Assembly: GCF_000701365.1 (NCBI RefSeq)
Contig: NZ_JNIK01000013.1
Span: 1-64,000 of the forward strand
Length of the DNA: 64,000 bases
Direction: 5' to 3'
Source: Blastococcus sp. URHD0036
GTDB taxonomy: Bacteria > Actinomycetota > Actinomycetes > Mycobacteriales > Geodermatophilaceae
Shown here piece after piece: positions 26,150 to 35,449 of the stretch (the first letter of the stretch is position 1; every line of letters begins with the position of its first letter). The notes beneath the pieces are model-generated. The model did no database searches. It saw only the letters and a list, made by a program, of their open reading frames with translations, and was not told the DNA's origin. Both the position numbers and the translations under genes were made by a program.

Positions 26150-26194
26150 AGCGGAGTGCGGGAGTGCAGGAAACCTGCACTCCCACACTCCGCT
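26150..26194. repeat. Long hairpin (21-bp stem, AAA loop) in a divergent intergenic region
   Basis: The arms 26150-26170 and 26174-26194 pair with one mismatch around an AAA loop. It sits between divergent genes (GGDEF-EAL and MDR reductase), so it is not an obvious terminator for either. A REP-like element or a cruciform or regulatory site is possible. Confidence 0.65.
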
Positions 26195-26233
26195 GACGGG
26201 CGTTGCGCGCCGGTTCCCGGGTACGGCGACCCC

Positions 26234-27244
26234 GTGCGAGCGATCACCTACACCGAGAACGGCGGACCCGAGGTCCTCCGGCTGACCGATTCCCCCACTC
26301 CCGACCCCGGCCCCGGCGAGGTCCGCGTGCGGCTGGCGCTGGCCGGCGTGAACCCGACCGACTGGAAGTCCCGGCAGGGCACGCCGCCCGCGGGCGGGGT
26401 CCAGGTGCCCGGTCAGGACGGCGCCGGGACGGTCGACGCGGTCGGCCGGGGCGTCGATCCCGCGGTGCTCGGCCAGCGGGTGTGGGTGTGGGAGGCCGCC
26501 TGGCAGCGCCCGCACGGGACGGCGGCCGAGTACACCGTCGTCCCCCTGCGGCAGGCCGTGCTGCTCGGGGAGGCGCCGTTCGAGATCGGCGCCGCGCTCG
26601 GCATCCCGTTCCTCACCGCGCACCGCTGCCTCACCCTGGGCGAGTCGGTGCCCGACCGGCTCGGCCCCGGCGCGCTGACCGGGCGGACCGTGCTGGTGCA
26701 GGGTGGCGCCGGGGCGGTCGGCAACGCGGCGATCCAGCTGGCCCGGTGGGCGGACGCGACGGTGATCGCCACCGTGAGCAGCCCGCGCAAGGCGCAGCTG
26801 GCCGCGGCCGCGGGTGCCTCGCACGTCGTCGACTACACGCAGCAGGACGTCGTCGCGTTCGTGCGAGAGGTCGTGCCCAAGGGGGCCGACGTGATCGTCG
26901 AGGTCTCCGCCGCGCGGAACGCCGCGATCGACGCCCAGGTCGTCGGCATGCACGGCGCCGTCGCGATGTACGCCGACGACGGCGGTGCGGAGGTGACCAT
27001 CCCGGTCCGTGCGCAGATGGCGCCCAACGCCCGGTGGAACTTCGTCCTCGTCTACACCCAGCCGGAGCGGGCGAAGGTGCTCGGCGTGGAGGACGTGAAC
27101 GCCGCGGTGCTCGACGGCGCCATCCGGGTCGGCGAGGACGCCGGGCTGCCGCTGCACGTCTTCCCGCTGGCGCAGACCGCCGACGCCCACCGCGCGGTGG
27201 AGGACGGCGTCGTCGGCAAGGTCCTCGTCGACGTGACCGCCTGA
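26234..27244 (+). CDS. Zinc-independent MDR family NADPH:quinone-reductase-like oxidoreductase
   Basis: 336 residues from a GTG. N-terminal GroES-like domain (ITYTENGGPEVLRL, GEVRVRLALAGVNPTDWKSRQG, VPGQDGAGTVDAVG) and a C-terminal Rossmann domain with VLVQGGAGAVGNAAIQLARW (~157) and VGKVLVDVTA at the end. It lacks the zinc-binding Cys set of alcohol dehydrogenases. It likely reduces quinones or enones with NADPH. The upstream part of the open frame is shadow of the divergent GGDEF-EAL gene. Confidence 0.9.
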   Translation: MRAITYTENGGPEVLRLTDSPTPDPGPGEVRVRLALAGVNPTDWKSRQGTPPAGGVQVPGQDGAGTVDAVGRGVDPAVLGQRVWVWEAAWQRPHGTAAEYTVVPLRQAVLLGEAPFEIGAALGIPFLTAHRCLTLGESVPDRLGPGALTGRTVLVQGGAGAVGNAAIQLARWADATVIATVSSPRKAQLAAAAGASHVVDYTQQDVVAFVREVVPKGADVIVEVSAARNAAIDAQVVGMHGAVAMYADDGGAEVTIPVRAQMAPNARWNFVLVYTQPERAKVLGVEDVNAAVLDGAIRVGEDAGLPLHVFPLAQTADAHRAVEDGVVGKVLVDVTA

Positions 27245-27249
27245 GCCCG

Positions 27250-27290
27250 CGGAGGAGATCCGTGGGCGTGACGCCGACGGATCTCCTCCG
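27250..27290. terminator. Bidirectional hairpin terminator between convergent genes
   Basis: A perfect 14-bp stem, CGGAGGAGATCCGT (27250-27263) with its complement (27277-27290), and a 13-nt loop sit in the gap between the MDR gene and the convergent acetyltransferase-like gene. Confidence 0.8.
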
Positions 27291-27291
27291 G

Positions 27292-27921
27292 TCAGGCGGG
27301 GGTCATCGACGGCATGACGTCGGTGCGCCCGGCGAACCGCTCGGCCGCCCAGTCCGGCAGCCGGCCGAGCCACGCCTCGCCGTCGTTGGTGCGGCGGCCG
27401 TCGCCGTGCATCGGCGGCAGCCCGCGGACCACCTGCAGGCCGGCGGCCGCTGTCGCGAGCTTCAAGGCCAGACCCCGGCGCCGCGCGGCCGGTGCCACGT
27501 AGATCTGGTGTCCCAGCCCGGTGTCCGGCCACCAGCGGACCGCGGCGACCTGCCGGCCGCCGTCGACGCCCGCCGCGCGCGCCTCGGCCGCGATGAGCAC
27601 CGTCCCCTCGGCGTACCGGGAGTCGGAGAACGCCACCAGGGTGCGGGCCGCCGGAGTGGCGTCGGGCTCGTCCAGCTCGACGTACCAGAGCAGCGGGACG
27701 TCGGGCAGGGCGACCTCGACGCGGTGCACGCGGTCGTCCGTCGCGGACGCCCGGACCGCGATGAGCCAGCCGGCCGGGCGCCGGCCGCGCGGGTGGTCCA
27801 CAACGCTGGCGGGCGGGAACTGCGGTCCCTGGACGGCGACCCACTCCCGGGTCGCCGGCCGGCCCGCTCCCTCCTCGACGGGGTAGCGGGCCCACCAGGA
27901 CGCGCGCGACGTGTCAGCCAC
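27292..27921 (-). CDS. GNAT-like acetyltransferase domain protein
   Basis: 209 residues from a GTG. The segment QIYVAPAARRRGLALKLATAAAGLQVV (~145-172) is a GNAT acetyl-CoA-binding motif A (R/Q-x-x-G-x-A). The preceding strands VEVALPDVPLLWYVELDE and TLVAFSDSRY fit a GNAT fold with a divergent N-terminus. The acceptor is unknown. Its start overlaps the end of the upstream surface-protein gene by 8 bp, so the two are translationally coupled, an odd pairing of a surface protein and a cytoplasmic enzyme. Confidence 0.65.
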   Translation of the reverse strand: MADTSRASWWARYPVEEGAGRPATREWVAVQGPQFPPASVVDHPRGRRPAGWLIAVRASATDDRVHRVEVALPDVPLLWYVELDEPDATPAARTLVAFSDSRYAEGTVLIAAEARAAGVDGGRQVAAVRWWPDTGLGHQIYVAPAARRRGLALKLATAAAGLQVVRGLPPMHGDGRRTNDGEAWLGRLPDWAAERFAGRTDVMPSMTPA

Positions 27922-29635
27922 GCTGCTCGCGTGCCCGGCGCCGCATCCAGAGCACGAGGAAGAACACCAGGGCGACGAACAGGATCCCGAAGCCGACGAG
28001 GCCGGCCTCGAGGACGTTGGTGCTGCTCTCCGTCCGCAGAGCCGGAGCGGGATCGGCGAGCGCGCCGGCCGGAGCGGCCGGCTTCGCGGTGCCCGAGGGG
28101 GTGGCGGGCCTGGTGGCCGGGGTCGGCACCGCCGCCGGCGCACTGGGCGCCGCTGCCGGAGCGCTGGGTGCGGCCGCAGGAGCGCTGGGAGCTGCGGGAG
28201 CGCCGGCCGGCCGGGCGCCGGCAGCCGGACCACCCGGGGTGGAGCCACCGGTCCCCGCGGGAGCGGGAGAGCCGCCCGTGCCGCCCGTGCCGCCCGTGCC
28301 TGCCGGCGGGACCGGCGCCTGCGGGGTCTGCGTCCCCGGCGGGACGACGACCGGCGGGACGGGCGTGCTGCCGACCGGCTGCAGCCGGGCCGTGACGCTC
28401 GCCCACTGGACCAGGACGCCGTCCTCATCGCGGAAGGTGTCGGCCAGGAGCACCGGCACGTCGGCGGACACGTAGCCCGCGGGAGTCGTGACCGCCTCGA
28501 GGGTCCAGGCGCCGGGCAGGAAGCACCCGAGGTGGGTCAGGACCCCCTGCTCGTCGCTGGTGGGGAGAGCGACCTCGGCCGACGCGGGGGACGCGGCTGC
28601 GACGGGGCTGTCGTCCGCCTCGGGCGCCGGCTCGGTGACGGGGTCCGCCGCCTGCTCGGCCCCGAGCGGGACGATCTCGACCAGCGGCAGCGGGAAGCCG
28701 GGGAGACCGGGGATGCCCGGGAAGCCGGGGCCGCCCGGCAGGCCGATCGGGGGCAGGTCGTCGCCCTCGTCGCCGGTCTCCTCCTGCTCGTCGCCGGTCC
28801 CGCCCTCCTCGTCCACGGGGGCGTCGGGGACGCAGTCGTCGGCCGGCGCGCCGTCCAGACGCGGGTAGTCCGGGCCGCCGGTGAAGCGGTAGGAGGCGCC
28901 GGCCACGGGCGCGAGGGTGTCCGCGTCGACCACGGTCGTGACGACCTCGTTGGTGAACAGCGAGTCGTTCGGGATCACACCGGTCGCGCCGACCATCCCG
29001 GCGATCATGCAGAAGAAGCCCTCGATCGACCCCACCGACGGGTCGCAGATCTCGATCGTCCAGGTGGCGCCCGTGGCCGGGGCCAGTCCCGTTCCGCCGC
29101 CGGTCTGCTGCACCGCGTAGGAGCCGGGCGGCACCGCGACCGACCCGCCGGCCGCCTCGGCCGCCGCGAGCACCTCGTCGGTGCCCTCGTCGGTGCCCTC
29201 GTCGCCGCCCTCCTCCGGTCCGTCGACGTAGACCACGCAGACGCCGTCCGCGTCCGTCGTGCAGGTGAGCGGGTCGGCGTCGGCCGACTCGCCGGTGAGG
29301 GTGAGCACGGCACCCGAGCGGTCGAGGTCGGCCGGCGCGACCCCCTCTACCCCGATCACGAGGGCGACGTAGGGGGAGGGCTTGCCGAGTCCGAAGTCCC
29401 CGCCCAGCTCGCGCTCGGACCCCGGCGTCTCCTCGAGCTCCAGGGCCCCGCCGACCTGAACCTCACCCGGGTCGGGCTGGGTCGTCGGGAGGTCCGGCGG
29501 CGTCGTCTCGTCGTCGGCCAGGGCGACCGGCGCGGCGGTCGACCCGGTGGCGACCAGCAGGCCCAGCCCCAGGAGGGAACCGCGCGACACCGTCCTCCGC
29601 AGGGGGTGGTGCGCTCTGGTCCGGGTGACCGACAT
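27914..29635 (-). CDS. Membrane-anchored surface protein with SpaA/prealbumin-like repeats
   Basis: 573 residues from ATG with GAGGAG 5-6 bp upstream. A signal peptide (~1-40; twin-Arg-like stretch, then LLGLGLLVATGSTAAPVALA) leads to an extracellular region with several beta-rich units ending in Val/Tyr (DGVCVVYVDG, PPGSYAVQQ, TPAGYVSADVPVLL), like prealbumin-type domains. A Gly/Pro stretch (GLPGGPGFPGIPGLPG) and a long Ala/Pro/Gly stalk with APSAPAA repeats follow. One transmembrane helix (~545-563) and an RRRAREQR tail anchor it. No LPXTG motif, so sortase attachment is unlikely. Confidence 0.7.
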   Translation of the reverse strand: MSVTRTRAHHPLRRTVSRGSLLGLGLLVATGSTAAPVALADDETTPPDLPTTQPDPGEVQVGGALELEETPGSERELGGDFGLGKPSPYVALVIGVEGVAPADLDRSGAVLTLTGESADADPLTCTTDADGVCVVYVDGPEEGGDEGTDEGTDEVLAAAEAAGGSVAVPPGSYAVQQTGGGTGLAPATGATWTIEICDPSVGSIEGFFCMIAGMVGATGVIPNDSLFTNEVVTTVVDADTLAPVAGASYRFTGGPDYPRLDGAPADDCVPDAPVDEEGGTGDEQEETGDEGDDLPPIGLPGGPGFPGIPGLPGFPLPLVEIVPLGAEQAADPVTEPAPEADDSPVAAASPASAEVALPTSDEQGVLTHLGCFLPGAWTLEAVTTPAGYVSADVPVLLADTFRDEDGVLVQWASVTARLQPVGSTPVPPVVVPPGTQTPQAPVPPAGTGGTGGTGGSPAPAGTGGSTPGGPAAGARPAGAPAAPSAPAAAPSAPAAAPSAPAAVPTPATRPATPSGTAKPAAPAGALADPAPALRTESSTNVLEAGLVGFGILFVALVFFLVLWMRRRAREQRG

Positions 29636-29843
29636 CGTTGCTCCTCGGCGGACCCCACCGACCGTCGGCGGGAGCCGGGCGCAGCGTGTCGGCACCTGCC
29701 TCGCGCAAGCCCCTCGCCCGATCCGACACGCCGCCGGCACCTGCGACGACGCCCCGCCGCCCCCGGACGTCCCACTGATCGAACGTGACCGTCCGGTATC
29801 CCACGCCCCGGCGGCCCGCCCCGACTGCGGGGTGGTCCGCGCG

Positions 29844-29884
29844 CGCTCGTGCTCTGCCCAGCCGGGGTGGGCAGAGCACGAGCG
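29844..29884. repeat. Third copy of the TCGTGCTCTGCCCA palindrome
   Basis: A 17-bp stem (29844-29860 with 29868-29884) and 7-nt loop share the core stem of the double palindrome at 15427-15500. It lies beyond the 3' end of the carboxylase operon (minus strand) and could terminate it. Confidence 0.75.
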
Positions 29885-29940
29885 TCCGGGGACCGACACC
29901 TCCCGGCGCTGGGCGCGGGAGGAGAGCCGCGGCCGGGCGG

Positions 29941-31104
29941 TCAGCCGAGGCCGAGGTCGCGGGCGATGAGCATCCGCTGCACCTCGCTGGTGCCCTCGCC
30001 GATCTCCAGGATCTTCGCGTCGCGGTAGAACCGGCCGACCGGGAACTCGTTCATGAAGCCGTACCCGCCGTGCACCTGGGTGGCGTAGCGGGCGTTGTCC
30101 ATCGCGACCTCGGAGCTGTACAGCTTCGCGATCGACGCCTCACGCTTGAACGGCTCGCCGCGCAGCATCTTCTCGGCCGCCCGGTAGTAGGCCAGCCGCG
30201 CCGTGGAGGCCCGCACCTCCATGTCGGCGATCATGAACTGGATCGCCTGGTTGGTCCCGATCGGCCGGCCGAAGGCCTCCCGCTCGCCGGCGTACCGCAG
30301 CGACTCGTCGACGCAGCCCTGCGCCAGACCGACCGACAGCGCGGAGATCGCGATCCGGCCCTCGTCGAGGATCGACAGGAACTGCGCGTAGCCGCGGCCC
30401 CGCTCCCCCACCAGGTTCTCCGCCGGGACGTGCACGTCGGTGAACGACAGCTCCCGGGTGTCGGACGCGTTCCAGCCGACCTTGGAGTACCGCTTGCCGA
30501 CGACGAACCCCGGCGTCCCCGACGGGACGGCGATCGCCGAGATCTCCTTCTTGCCGTCGGGGCGGGTCCCGGTCACCGCGGTCACCGTGACCAGCTCGGT
30601 GAGGTCGGTGCCGGAGTTGGTGATGAACGTCTTGCTGCCGTCGACCACCCAGGTGTCGCCCTCGAGCCGGGCGGTGGTGCGGGTGGCCCCGGCGTCGGAC
30701 CCGCCGCCGGCCTCGGTCAGCCCGAAGGCGGCCAGCGCCTCGCCGGAGCACAGTCGCGGCAGCCAGCGCTGCTTCTGCTCCTCGGTGCCGAACCGGTAGA
30801 TCGGCATCGCGCCCAGCGACACCCCGGCCTCGAGCGTGATCGCCACCGAGCTGTCGACCCGCGCCAGCTCCTCCAGCGCGACGCAGAGGTCGAAGTAGGT
30901 GCCGCCGCCCCCGCCGTACTCCTCGGGGAACGGCAGCCCGAACAGCCCGAGCTCCCCCATCTGCCGCACGATGTCGGTGGGGAACTCGTCGCGCTCGTAG
31001 AACTCCCCGATCTGCGGGGCCACGACCTCGCGGGCGAACTCGCGGACCGTCGTCCGCAGCGCCTCGGTCTCCTCGTCCAGCCGGTAGTCGAGCACTCTCG
31101 TCAC
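29941..31104 (-). CDS. Acyl-CoA dehydrogenase (FadE19-like)
   Basis: 387 residues from a GTG overlapping the upstream carboxylase stop as GTGA. Typical acyl-CoA dehydrogenase blocks: [65 protein letters not shown] and [10 protein letters not shown]. The Glu in GEGT occupies the usual catalytic-base position, unlike true isovaleryl-CoA dehydrogenases, which have it elsewhere. As third gene after accD and accA homologues it matches the mycobacterial accD1-accA1-fadE19 order, so branched-chain (leucine) acyl-CoA oxidation is the likely role. Confidence 0.9.
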   Translation of the reverse strand: MTRVLDYRLDEETEALRTTVREFAREVVAPQIGEFYERDEFPTDIVRQMGELGLFGLPFPEEYGGGGGTYFDLCVALEELARVDSSVAITLEAGVSLGAMPIYRFGTEEQKQRWLPRLCSGEALAAFGLTEAGGGSDAGATRTTARLEGDTWVVDGSKTFITNSGTDLTELVTVTAVTGTRPDGKKEISAIAVPSGTPGFVVGKRYSKVGWNASDTRELSFTDVHVPAENLVGERGRGYAQFLSILDEGRIAISALSVGLAQGCVDESLRYAGEREAFGRPIGTNQAIQFMIADMEVRASTARLAYYRAAEKMLRGEPFKREASIAKLYSSEVAMDNARYATQVHGGYGFMNEFPVGRFYRDAKILEIGEGTSEVQRMLIARDLGLG

Positions 31105-33110
31105 TCCCCCTCGGCGGGGGTCGGGGCACCGGTCTCGTCCGGCGTCACCACGGCCACCCGCTCGTCGAGCCGGACCTGCTGGCCGGCCGTTCCGGTGAGC
31201 TCGGTGACCGTCCCCGCGACGGGCGCGGTCAGCACGTGCTCCATCTTCATCGCCTCGACCACGAGCAGCGGATCGCCCGCCGCCACCCGGTCGCCGACCG
31301 CCGCGCGGACGACGGTCACGGTCCCGGGCATCGGCGCGGTCACGACCCCGCTGCCGGCCGCTCCCTCGGCCGCCGCGTGCAGCCGCTCCTGCTCGCGCAG
31401 CGCCACGGTCCGCCCGGCGCCGGCCAGCCACACCGTGCCGCCGTCGTGCGCGAGCAGGTACCGGGTCCTCGTCCCGTCGAGGGTCACGGTCAGCTCGGCG
31501 CCGTCGCGGGAGACGCGCGCCGGGACGGCGTCGCCGTCGGCCACCCGGACCTGCGCGTCGCCCGCCCGCCCGCGCACCCGCACCTCGACCAGCTCCCCGC
31601 CGGCGAGCTGGAGCCGGCGCAGCGTCCAGGCCGGCTCGCCGACGCGCCAGCCGTCGGGCACGTCCCACGGGTCGACGACGTCGCCGGCCGGCTCGATCTC
31701 CAGCAGCAGCGCCAGGGCGGCCGCGGCCAGGACGTCGTCCGGCACCTCGGCGGCCGCGGTCAGCGACTCGCCCCGGCGCTCGATCAGCCCGGTGTCGAGC
31801 CGGCCGGCGGCCACGTCGGGATCGGCGAGCAGCGTGCGCAGGAAGGCGGTGTTCGTGGGGACGCCGAGCACCTGGGTGCCGGCCAGTGCCGCGAGCAGCC
31901 GGGTCCGGGCGGTCTCCCGGTCCGGGCCCCACGCCACGACCTTCGCCAGCATCGGGTCGTAGTCGGTGCCGACGACCGAGCCCGCGGCCAGCGAGCTGTC
32001 GACCCGGACGCCCGGGCCGGTGGGCTCCCGCAGGCCGAGCACCGTGCCGCTCTGCGGGAGGAACCCGCGGGCCGGGTCCTCGGCGTAGACCCGGGCCTCG
32101 ATCGCGTGCCCGTCGAGGGGAACGTCGTCCTGCCCGAACGGCAGCGGCTCGCCGGCGGCCACCCGCAGCTGCAGCTCCACCAGGTCCAGGCCGGTGACGC
32201 ACTCGGTGACCGGGTGCTCCACCTGCAGGCGGGTGTTCATCTCCAGGAAGAAGAAGTCGTCCGGCGCCTCCGCGTCGACGATGAACTCGACGGTGCCGGC
32301 GCCGGTGTAGCCGACCGCGCGGGCTGCCTCGACCGCGGCGGTGCCCATCCGGGCCCGCATGCTGGCGTCCAGCAGCGGGGAGGGCGCCTCCTCGATCACC
32401 TTCTGGTGCCGGCGCTGCAGGCTGCACTCCCGCTCGCCCAGGTGGACGACGGTGCCGTGCGCGTCACCGAGCACCTGCACCTCGATGTGCCGAGCGGCGC
32501 CGATGTAGCGCTCGACCAGCAGGGTGTCGTCGCCGAACGACCCGCGGGCCTCCCGGCGGGCGGCGGCGATGGCCTCGGGCAGCTCGGCGGCCGACCGCAC
32601 CACCCGCATGCCCTTGCCGCCACCACCGGCCGACGGCTTGAGCAGCACCGGGAAGCCGGCCTCGACCGCGGCGGCGGCGACCGCGTCGTCGTCCATGCCG
32701 GGCTCGGTGCGGCCCGGGACGACCGGCACCCCGGCGGCCATGACGGTCTGCTTGGCGCGGATCTTGTCCGCCATCGCCTCGATCGCGGCGACCGGCGGGC
32801 CGATGAAGACGAGGCCCGCCTTCTCGCAGGCCCGGGCGAACCCGACGTTCTCCGACAGGAAGCCGTAGCCGGGGTGCACGGCCTGGGCGCCGGAGCGCAG
32901 CGCGGCCTCGACCACCCGCTCGACCGAGAGGTAGCTCTCCGCGGCGGGCGCCGGCCCGAGCCGGACGGCGACGTCGGCGACCCGGGTGTGCAGCGCTCCG
33001 GCGTCGGCGTCGGAGTACACGGCGACCGAGCGGATGCCCATCTCGCGCAGGGTCCGGATCACGCGGACGGCGATCTCACCGCGGTTGGCGACGAGGACGG
33101 TGTCGAACAT
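31101..33110 (-). CDS. accA1: Acyl-CoA carboxylase alpha subunit (biotin carboxylase + BCCP), methylcrotonyl/propionyl type
   Basis: 669 residues. The biotin carboxylase part (~1-450) starts [19 protein letters not shown], with the Gly-rich ATP loop [11 protein letters not shown] (~155) and [14 protein letters not shown] (~285). A middle BT-like region and a C-terminal biotinyl domain with VEAMKMEH (~615; Lys carries biotin) complete it. It carboxylates biotin for transfer by the beta subunit encoded 8 bp upstream. It overlaps the acyl-CoA dehydrogenase gene by 4 bp. The symbol is by analogy to the M. tuberculosis locus with the same gene order. Confidence 0.92.
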   Translation of the reverse strand: MFDTVLVANRGEIAVRVIRTLREMGIRSVAVYSDADAGALHTRVADVAVRLGPAPAAESYLSVERVVEAALRSGAQAVHPGYGFLSENVGFARACEKAGLVFIGPPVAAIEAMADKIRAKQTVMAAGVPVVPGRTEPGMDDDAVAAAAVEAGFPVLLKPSAGGGGKGMRVVRSAAELPEAIAAARREARGSFGDDTLLVERYIGAARHIEVQVLGDAHGTVVHLGERECSLQRRHQKVIEEAPSPLLDASMRARMGTAAVEAARAVGYTGAGTVEFIVDAEAPDDFFFLEMNTRLQVEHPVTECVTGLDLVELQLRVAAGEPLPFGQDDVPLDGHAIEARVYAEDPARGFLPQSGTVLGLREPTGPGVRVDSSLAAGSVVGTDYDPMLAKVVAWGPDRETARTRLLAALAGTQVLGVPTNTAFLRTLLADPDVAAGRLDTGLIERRGESLTAAAEVPDDVLAAAALALLLEIEPAGDVVDPWDVPDGWRVGEPAWTLRRLQLAGGELVEVRVRGRAGDAQVRVADGDAVPARVSRDGAELTVTLDGTRTRYLLAHDGGTVWLAGAGRTVALREQERLHAAAEGAAGSGVVTAPMPGTVTVVRAAVGDRVAAGDPLLVVEAMKMEHVLTAPVAGTVTELTGTAGQQVRLDERVAVVTPDETGAPTPAEGE

Positions 33111-33118
33111 GCCGGTCC

Positions 33119-34732
33119 TCACATCCGGAAGACGCCGTAGCCGACGTCCTCCAAGGGCGCGTTCGCGCAGGCGGACAGGGCGAGGCCGAGCACGGTGCGG
33201 GTGTCGGCGGGGTCGATCACGCCGTCGTCCCACAGCCGGGCGGTGGCGTAGTAGGGGTGGCCCTGCGTCTCGTACTGGTCGCGGATCGGGGCCTTGAAGG
33301 CCTCCTCGTCGGCGGCCGGCCAGTCCTCGCCGCGCGCCTCGAAGCCCTCCCGCCGCACGGTCGCGAGCACCGAGGCCGCCTGCTCCCCGCCCATCACCGA
33401 GATGCGGGCGTTGGGCCAGGTGAACAGGAACCGGGGCGAGTACGCCCGGCCGCACATCGAGTAGTTGCCGGCGCCGAACGAGCCGCCGATGACGACGGTC
33501 AGCTTCGGCACCCGGGCGCAGGCGACCGCGGTGACCATCTTCGCGCCGTGCTTGGCGATGCCCGCGGCCTCGTAGTCGCGGCCGACCATGAAGCCGGTGA
33601 TGTTCTGCAGGAAGAGCAGCGGGATCCTGCGGCGGTCGCACAGCTCGATGAAGTGCGCACCCTTGAGTGCCGACTCCCCGAACAGGACGCCGTTGTTGGC
33701 CACGATCCCGACCGGGTGCCCGTGCAGCCGCGCGAAGCCGGTGACCAGCGTCGCCCCGTAGAGCGGCTTGAACTCGGCGAACCGGCTGCCGTCGACCAGC
33801 CGGGCGATCACCTCCCGCACGTCGTAGGGCGTGCGGGAGTCGGCCGGCACCACCTCGTAGATCGACTCCGGCGGGTGCAGGGGTTCCTCGGCCGGCTCGA
33901 CGTCCCACGGCCGCGGCTCGCGCGGGCCGAGGGTGCCGACGATCTGGCGGAGGATCTGCAGCGCGTGCGCGTCGTCCTCGGCGAGGTGGTCGGTCACCCC
34001 GCTGACCCGGCTGTGCAGGTCGCCGCCGCCCAGCTCCTCGGCGGTCACGACCTCGCCGGTCGCGGCCCGCACCAGCGGCGGCCCGCCGAGGAAGATCGTC
34101 CCCTGCTCGCGGACGATCACCGCCTCGTCGCTCATCGCCGGCACGTACGCGCCGCCGGCGGTGCACGACCCGAGGACGGCGGCCAGCTGCGGGATGCCCT
34201 GCTTCGACAGGTTGGCCTGGTTGAAGAAGATCCGGCCGAAGTGCTCGCGGTCGGGGAACACCTCGTCCTGCATCGGGAGGAACGCGCCGCCGGAGTCGAC
34301 CAGGTACAGGCAGGGCAGCCGGTTGTGCAGCGCCACCTCCTGGGCGCGCAGGTGCTTCTTCACCGTCACCGGGTAGTAGGTGCCGCCCTTGACGGTGGCG
34401 TCGTTGGCGACGACGACCACCTCGCGTCCGGCCACCCGCCCGACGCCGGTGACGATGCCGGCGGCCGGGGCGTCGCCGTCGTACATGCCGTGCGCGGCCA
34501 GCGGGGAGAGCTCGAGGAACCGGCTGCCGGGGTCCAGCAGCGCGTCGACCCGCTCGCGGGGCAGCAGCTTGCCGCGCTCGACGTGCCGGCGCCGGGCCCG
34601 CTCGCCACCGCCCTCGGCGACCAGCGCGAGTTGCGCGCGCAGGTCGGCCGTCAGCTCGGCGTGCGCGGCGGCGTTGCGCGCGGCGGCGTCCGGATCGGAC
34701 GGGGTGGTGCGGCTCAGCACGGGGGCGTCCAC
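33119..34732 (-). CDS. accD1: Acyl-CoA carboxylase beta subunit (carboxyltransferase), methylcrotonyl-CoA type
   Basis: 537 residues from a GTG. Two crotonase-like carboxyltransferase halves: the N-half has [20 protein letters not shown] and [18 protein letters not shown]; the C-half has [22 protein letters not shown] and [20 protein letters not shown], closest to methylcrotonyl-CoA carboxylase beta. It transfers CO2 from biotin to 3-methylcrotonyl-CoA in leucine degradation. First gene of the minus-strand operon, divergent from a TetR gene across a 56-bp gap with a large dyad, so expression probably responds to that regulator. Confidence 0.92.
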   Translation of the reverse strand: MDAPVLSRTTPSDPDAAARNAAAHAELTADLRAQLALVAEGGGERARRRHVERGKLLPRERVDALLDPGSRFLELSPLAAHGMYDGDAPAAGIVTGVGRVAGREVVVVANDATVKGGTYYPVTVKKHLRAQEVALHNRLPCLYLVDSGGAFLPMQDEVFPDREHFGRIFFNQANLSKQGIPQLAAVLGSCTAGGAYVPAMSDEAVIVREQGTIFLGGPPLVRAATGEVVTAEELGGGDLHSRVSGVTDHLAEDDAHALQILRQIVGTLGPREPRPWDVEPAEEPLHPPESIYEVVPADSRTPYDVREVIARLVDGSRFAEFKPLYGATLVTGFARLHGHPVGIVANNGVLFGESALKGAHFIELCDRRRIPLLFLQNITGFMVGRDYEAAGIAKHGAKMVTAVACARVPKLTVVIGGSFGAGNYSMCGRAYSPRFLFTWPNARISVMGGEQAASVLATVRREGFEARGEDWPAADEEAFKAPIRDQYETQGHPYYATARLWDDGVIDPADTRTVLGLALSACANAPLEDVGYGVFRM

Positions 34733-34741
34733 CCCGCGGAG

Positions 34742-34779
34742 GTTAACGACGGTTCACCCCGGGGTCAACGGCGGTTAAC
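34742..34779. promoter_or_regulatory. 38-bp dyad operator between carboxylase operon and TetR gene
   Basis: Two 19-bp arms (34742-34760 and 34761-34779) meet at CCCC/GGGG and match at 15 of 19 positions as inverted repeats; both ends carry GTTAAC. The gap between the divergent start codons is 56 bp, so this dyad fills most of it and must overlap both promoters. It is the expected operator of the neighbouring TetR protein. Confidence 0.7.
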
Positions 34780-34788
34780 ATCGTCGGC

Positions 34789-35400
34789 GTGACCGCGGGG
34801 ACCGAGCAGGCCGACACCGCCCTGCACGCCGACGCCGCCCGGCCCTCCCGGCGCGAGCAGATCCTGCGTGCCGCGGCCCAGCTGTTCGCCGAGCGCGGAT
34901 CGCGGGCCGTGGGAGTGGACGACGTCGGGGCGGCCGTCGGCGTCACCGGCCCCGCCATCTACCGCCACTTCGCCAGCAAGGACGCGATGCTGGCCGAGAT
35001 GCTGCTGCGGATCAGCGAGCGGCTGCTGGCCGGCGGCACCGCGGAGGTCGCCGCAGCCGGCGACGACCCCCTGGCCCAGTTGCGGGCGCTCATCGCCTTC
35101 CAGGTCGACTTCGCCCTGGACAACCCCGCGCTGATCACCGTGCAGGACCGCGACCTGCAGAACGTCCCGGACGCCGACGCGCACGAGGTCCGCCGGCTGC
35201 AGCGGCGCTACGTCGAGGTGTGGGTCGGGGTGCTGACCGCGCTGCACCCGGACGCCGGCACCCAGGCCTGCCGGGCACGGGCGCACGCCGTGTTCGGGCT
35301 GGTCAACTCCACCCCGCACAGCGGCGGGCGGCTCCCCCGGGCGCGGATGGCCGAACTGCTGACCGCGATGGCCGAGGCCGCCGCGACCGCTCGGGTATAG
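34789..35400 (+). CDS. TetR family regulator of the carboxylase operon
   Basis: 203 residues from a GTG. The N-terminal HTH is clear: RREQILRAAAQLFAERGSRAVGVDDVGAAVGVTGPAIYRHFASKDAML. The C-terminal ligand domain (~75-200) is helical, with FQVDFALDNPALITVQDRD and a FGLVNSTPHSGG segment typical of the SACE_7040/Rv2506-like group. A likely effector is an acyl-CoA. It is divergent from accD1 over the dyad described above, the same arrangement as Rv2506 beside accD1/accA1. Confidence 0.9.
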   Translation: MTAGTEQADTALHADAARPSRREQILRAAAQLFAERGSRAVGVDDVGAAVGVTGPAIYRHFASKDAMLAEMLLRISERLLAGGTAEVAAAGDDPLAQLRALIAFQVDFALDNPALITVQDRDLQNVPDADAHEVRRLQRRYVEVWVGVLTALHPDAGTQACRARAHAVFGLVNSTPHSGGRLPRARMAELLTAMAEAAATARV

Positions 35401-35449
35401 GAAGCGATCCCCACGTCCTCCGGTCCGGGACGAGGGGGAAGCTTCCTAT
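35397..35449. terminator. Bidirectional terminator palindrome containing both stop codons
   Basis: ATAGGAAGC (35397-35405) and GCTTCCTAT (35441-35449) pair, with further partial pairing inside (GATCCCC against GGGGGAA). Each arm includes the TAG stop of the flanking gene, so one palindrome ends two convergent genes with almost no spacer. Confidence 0.7.

Noticed and set aside
24196-26196. 666-residue plus-strand frame opposite the second GGDEF-EAL gene
   Set aside because: Antisense shadow; the product lacks any family character.
27914-28020. LPXTG sortase anchor on the surface protein
   Set aside because: Only a transmembrane helix and Arg-rich tail are present; no LPXTG-like pentapeptide precedes them.
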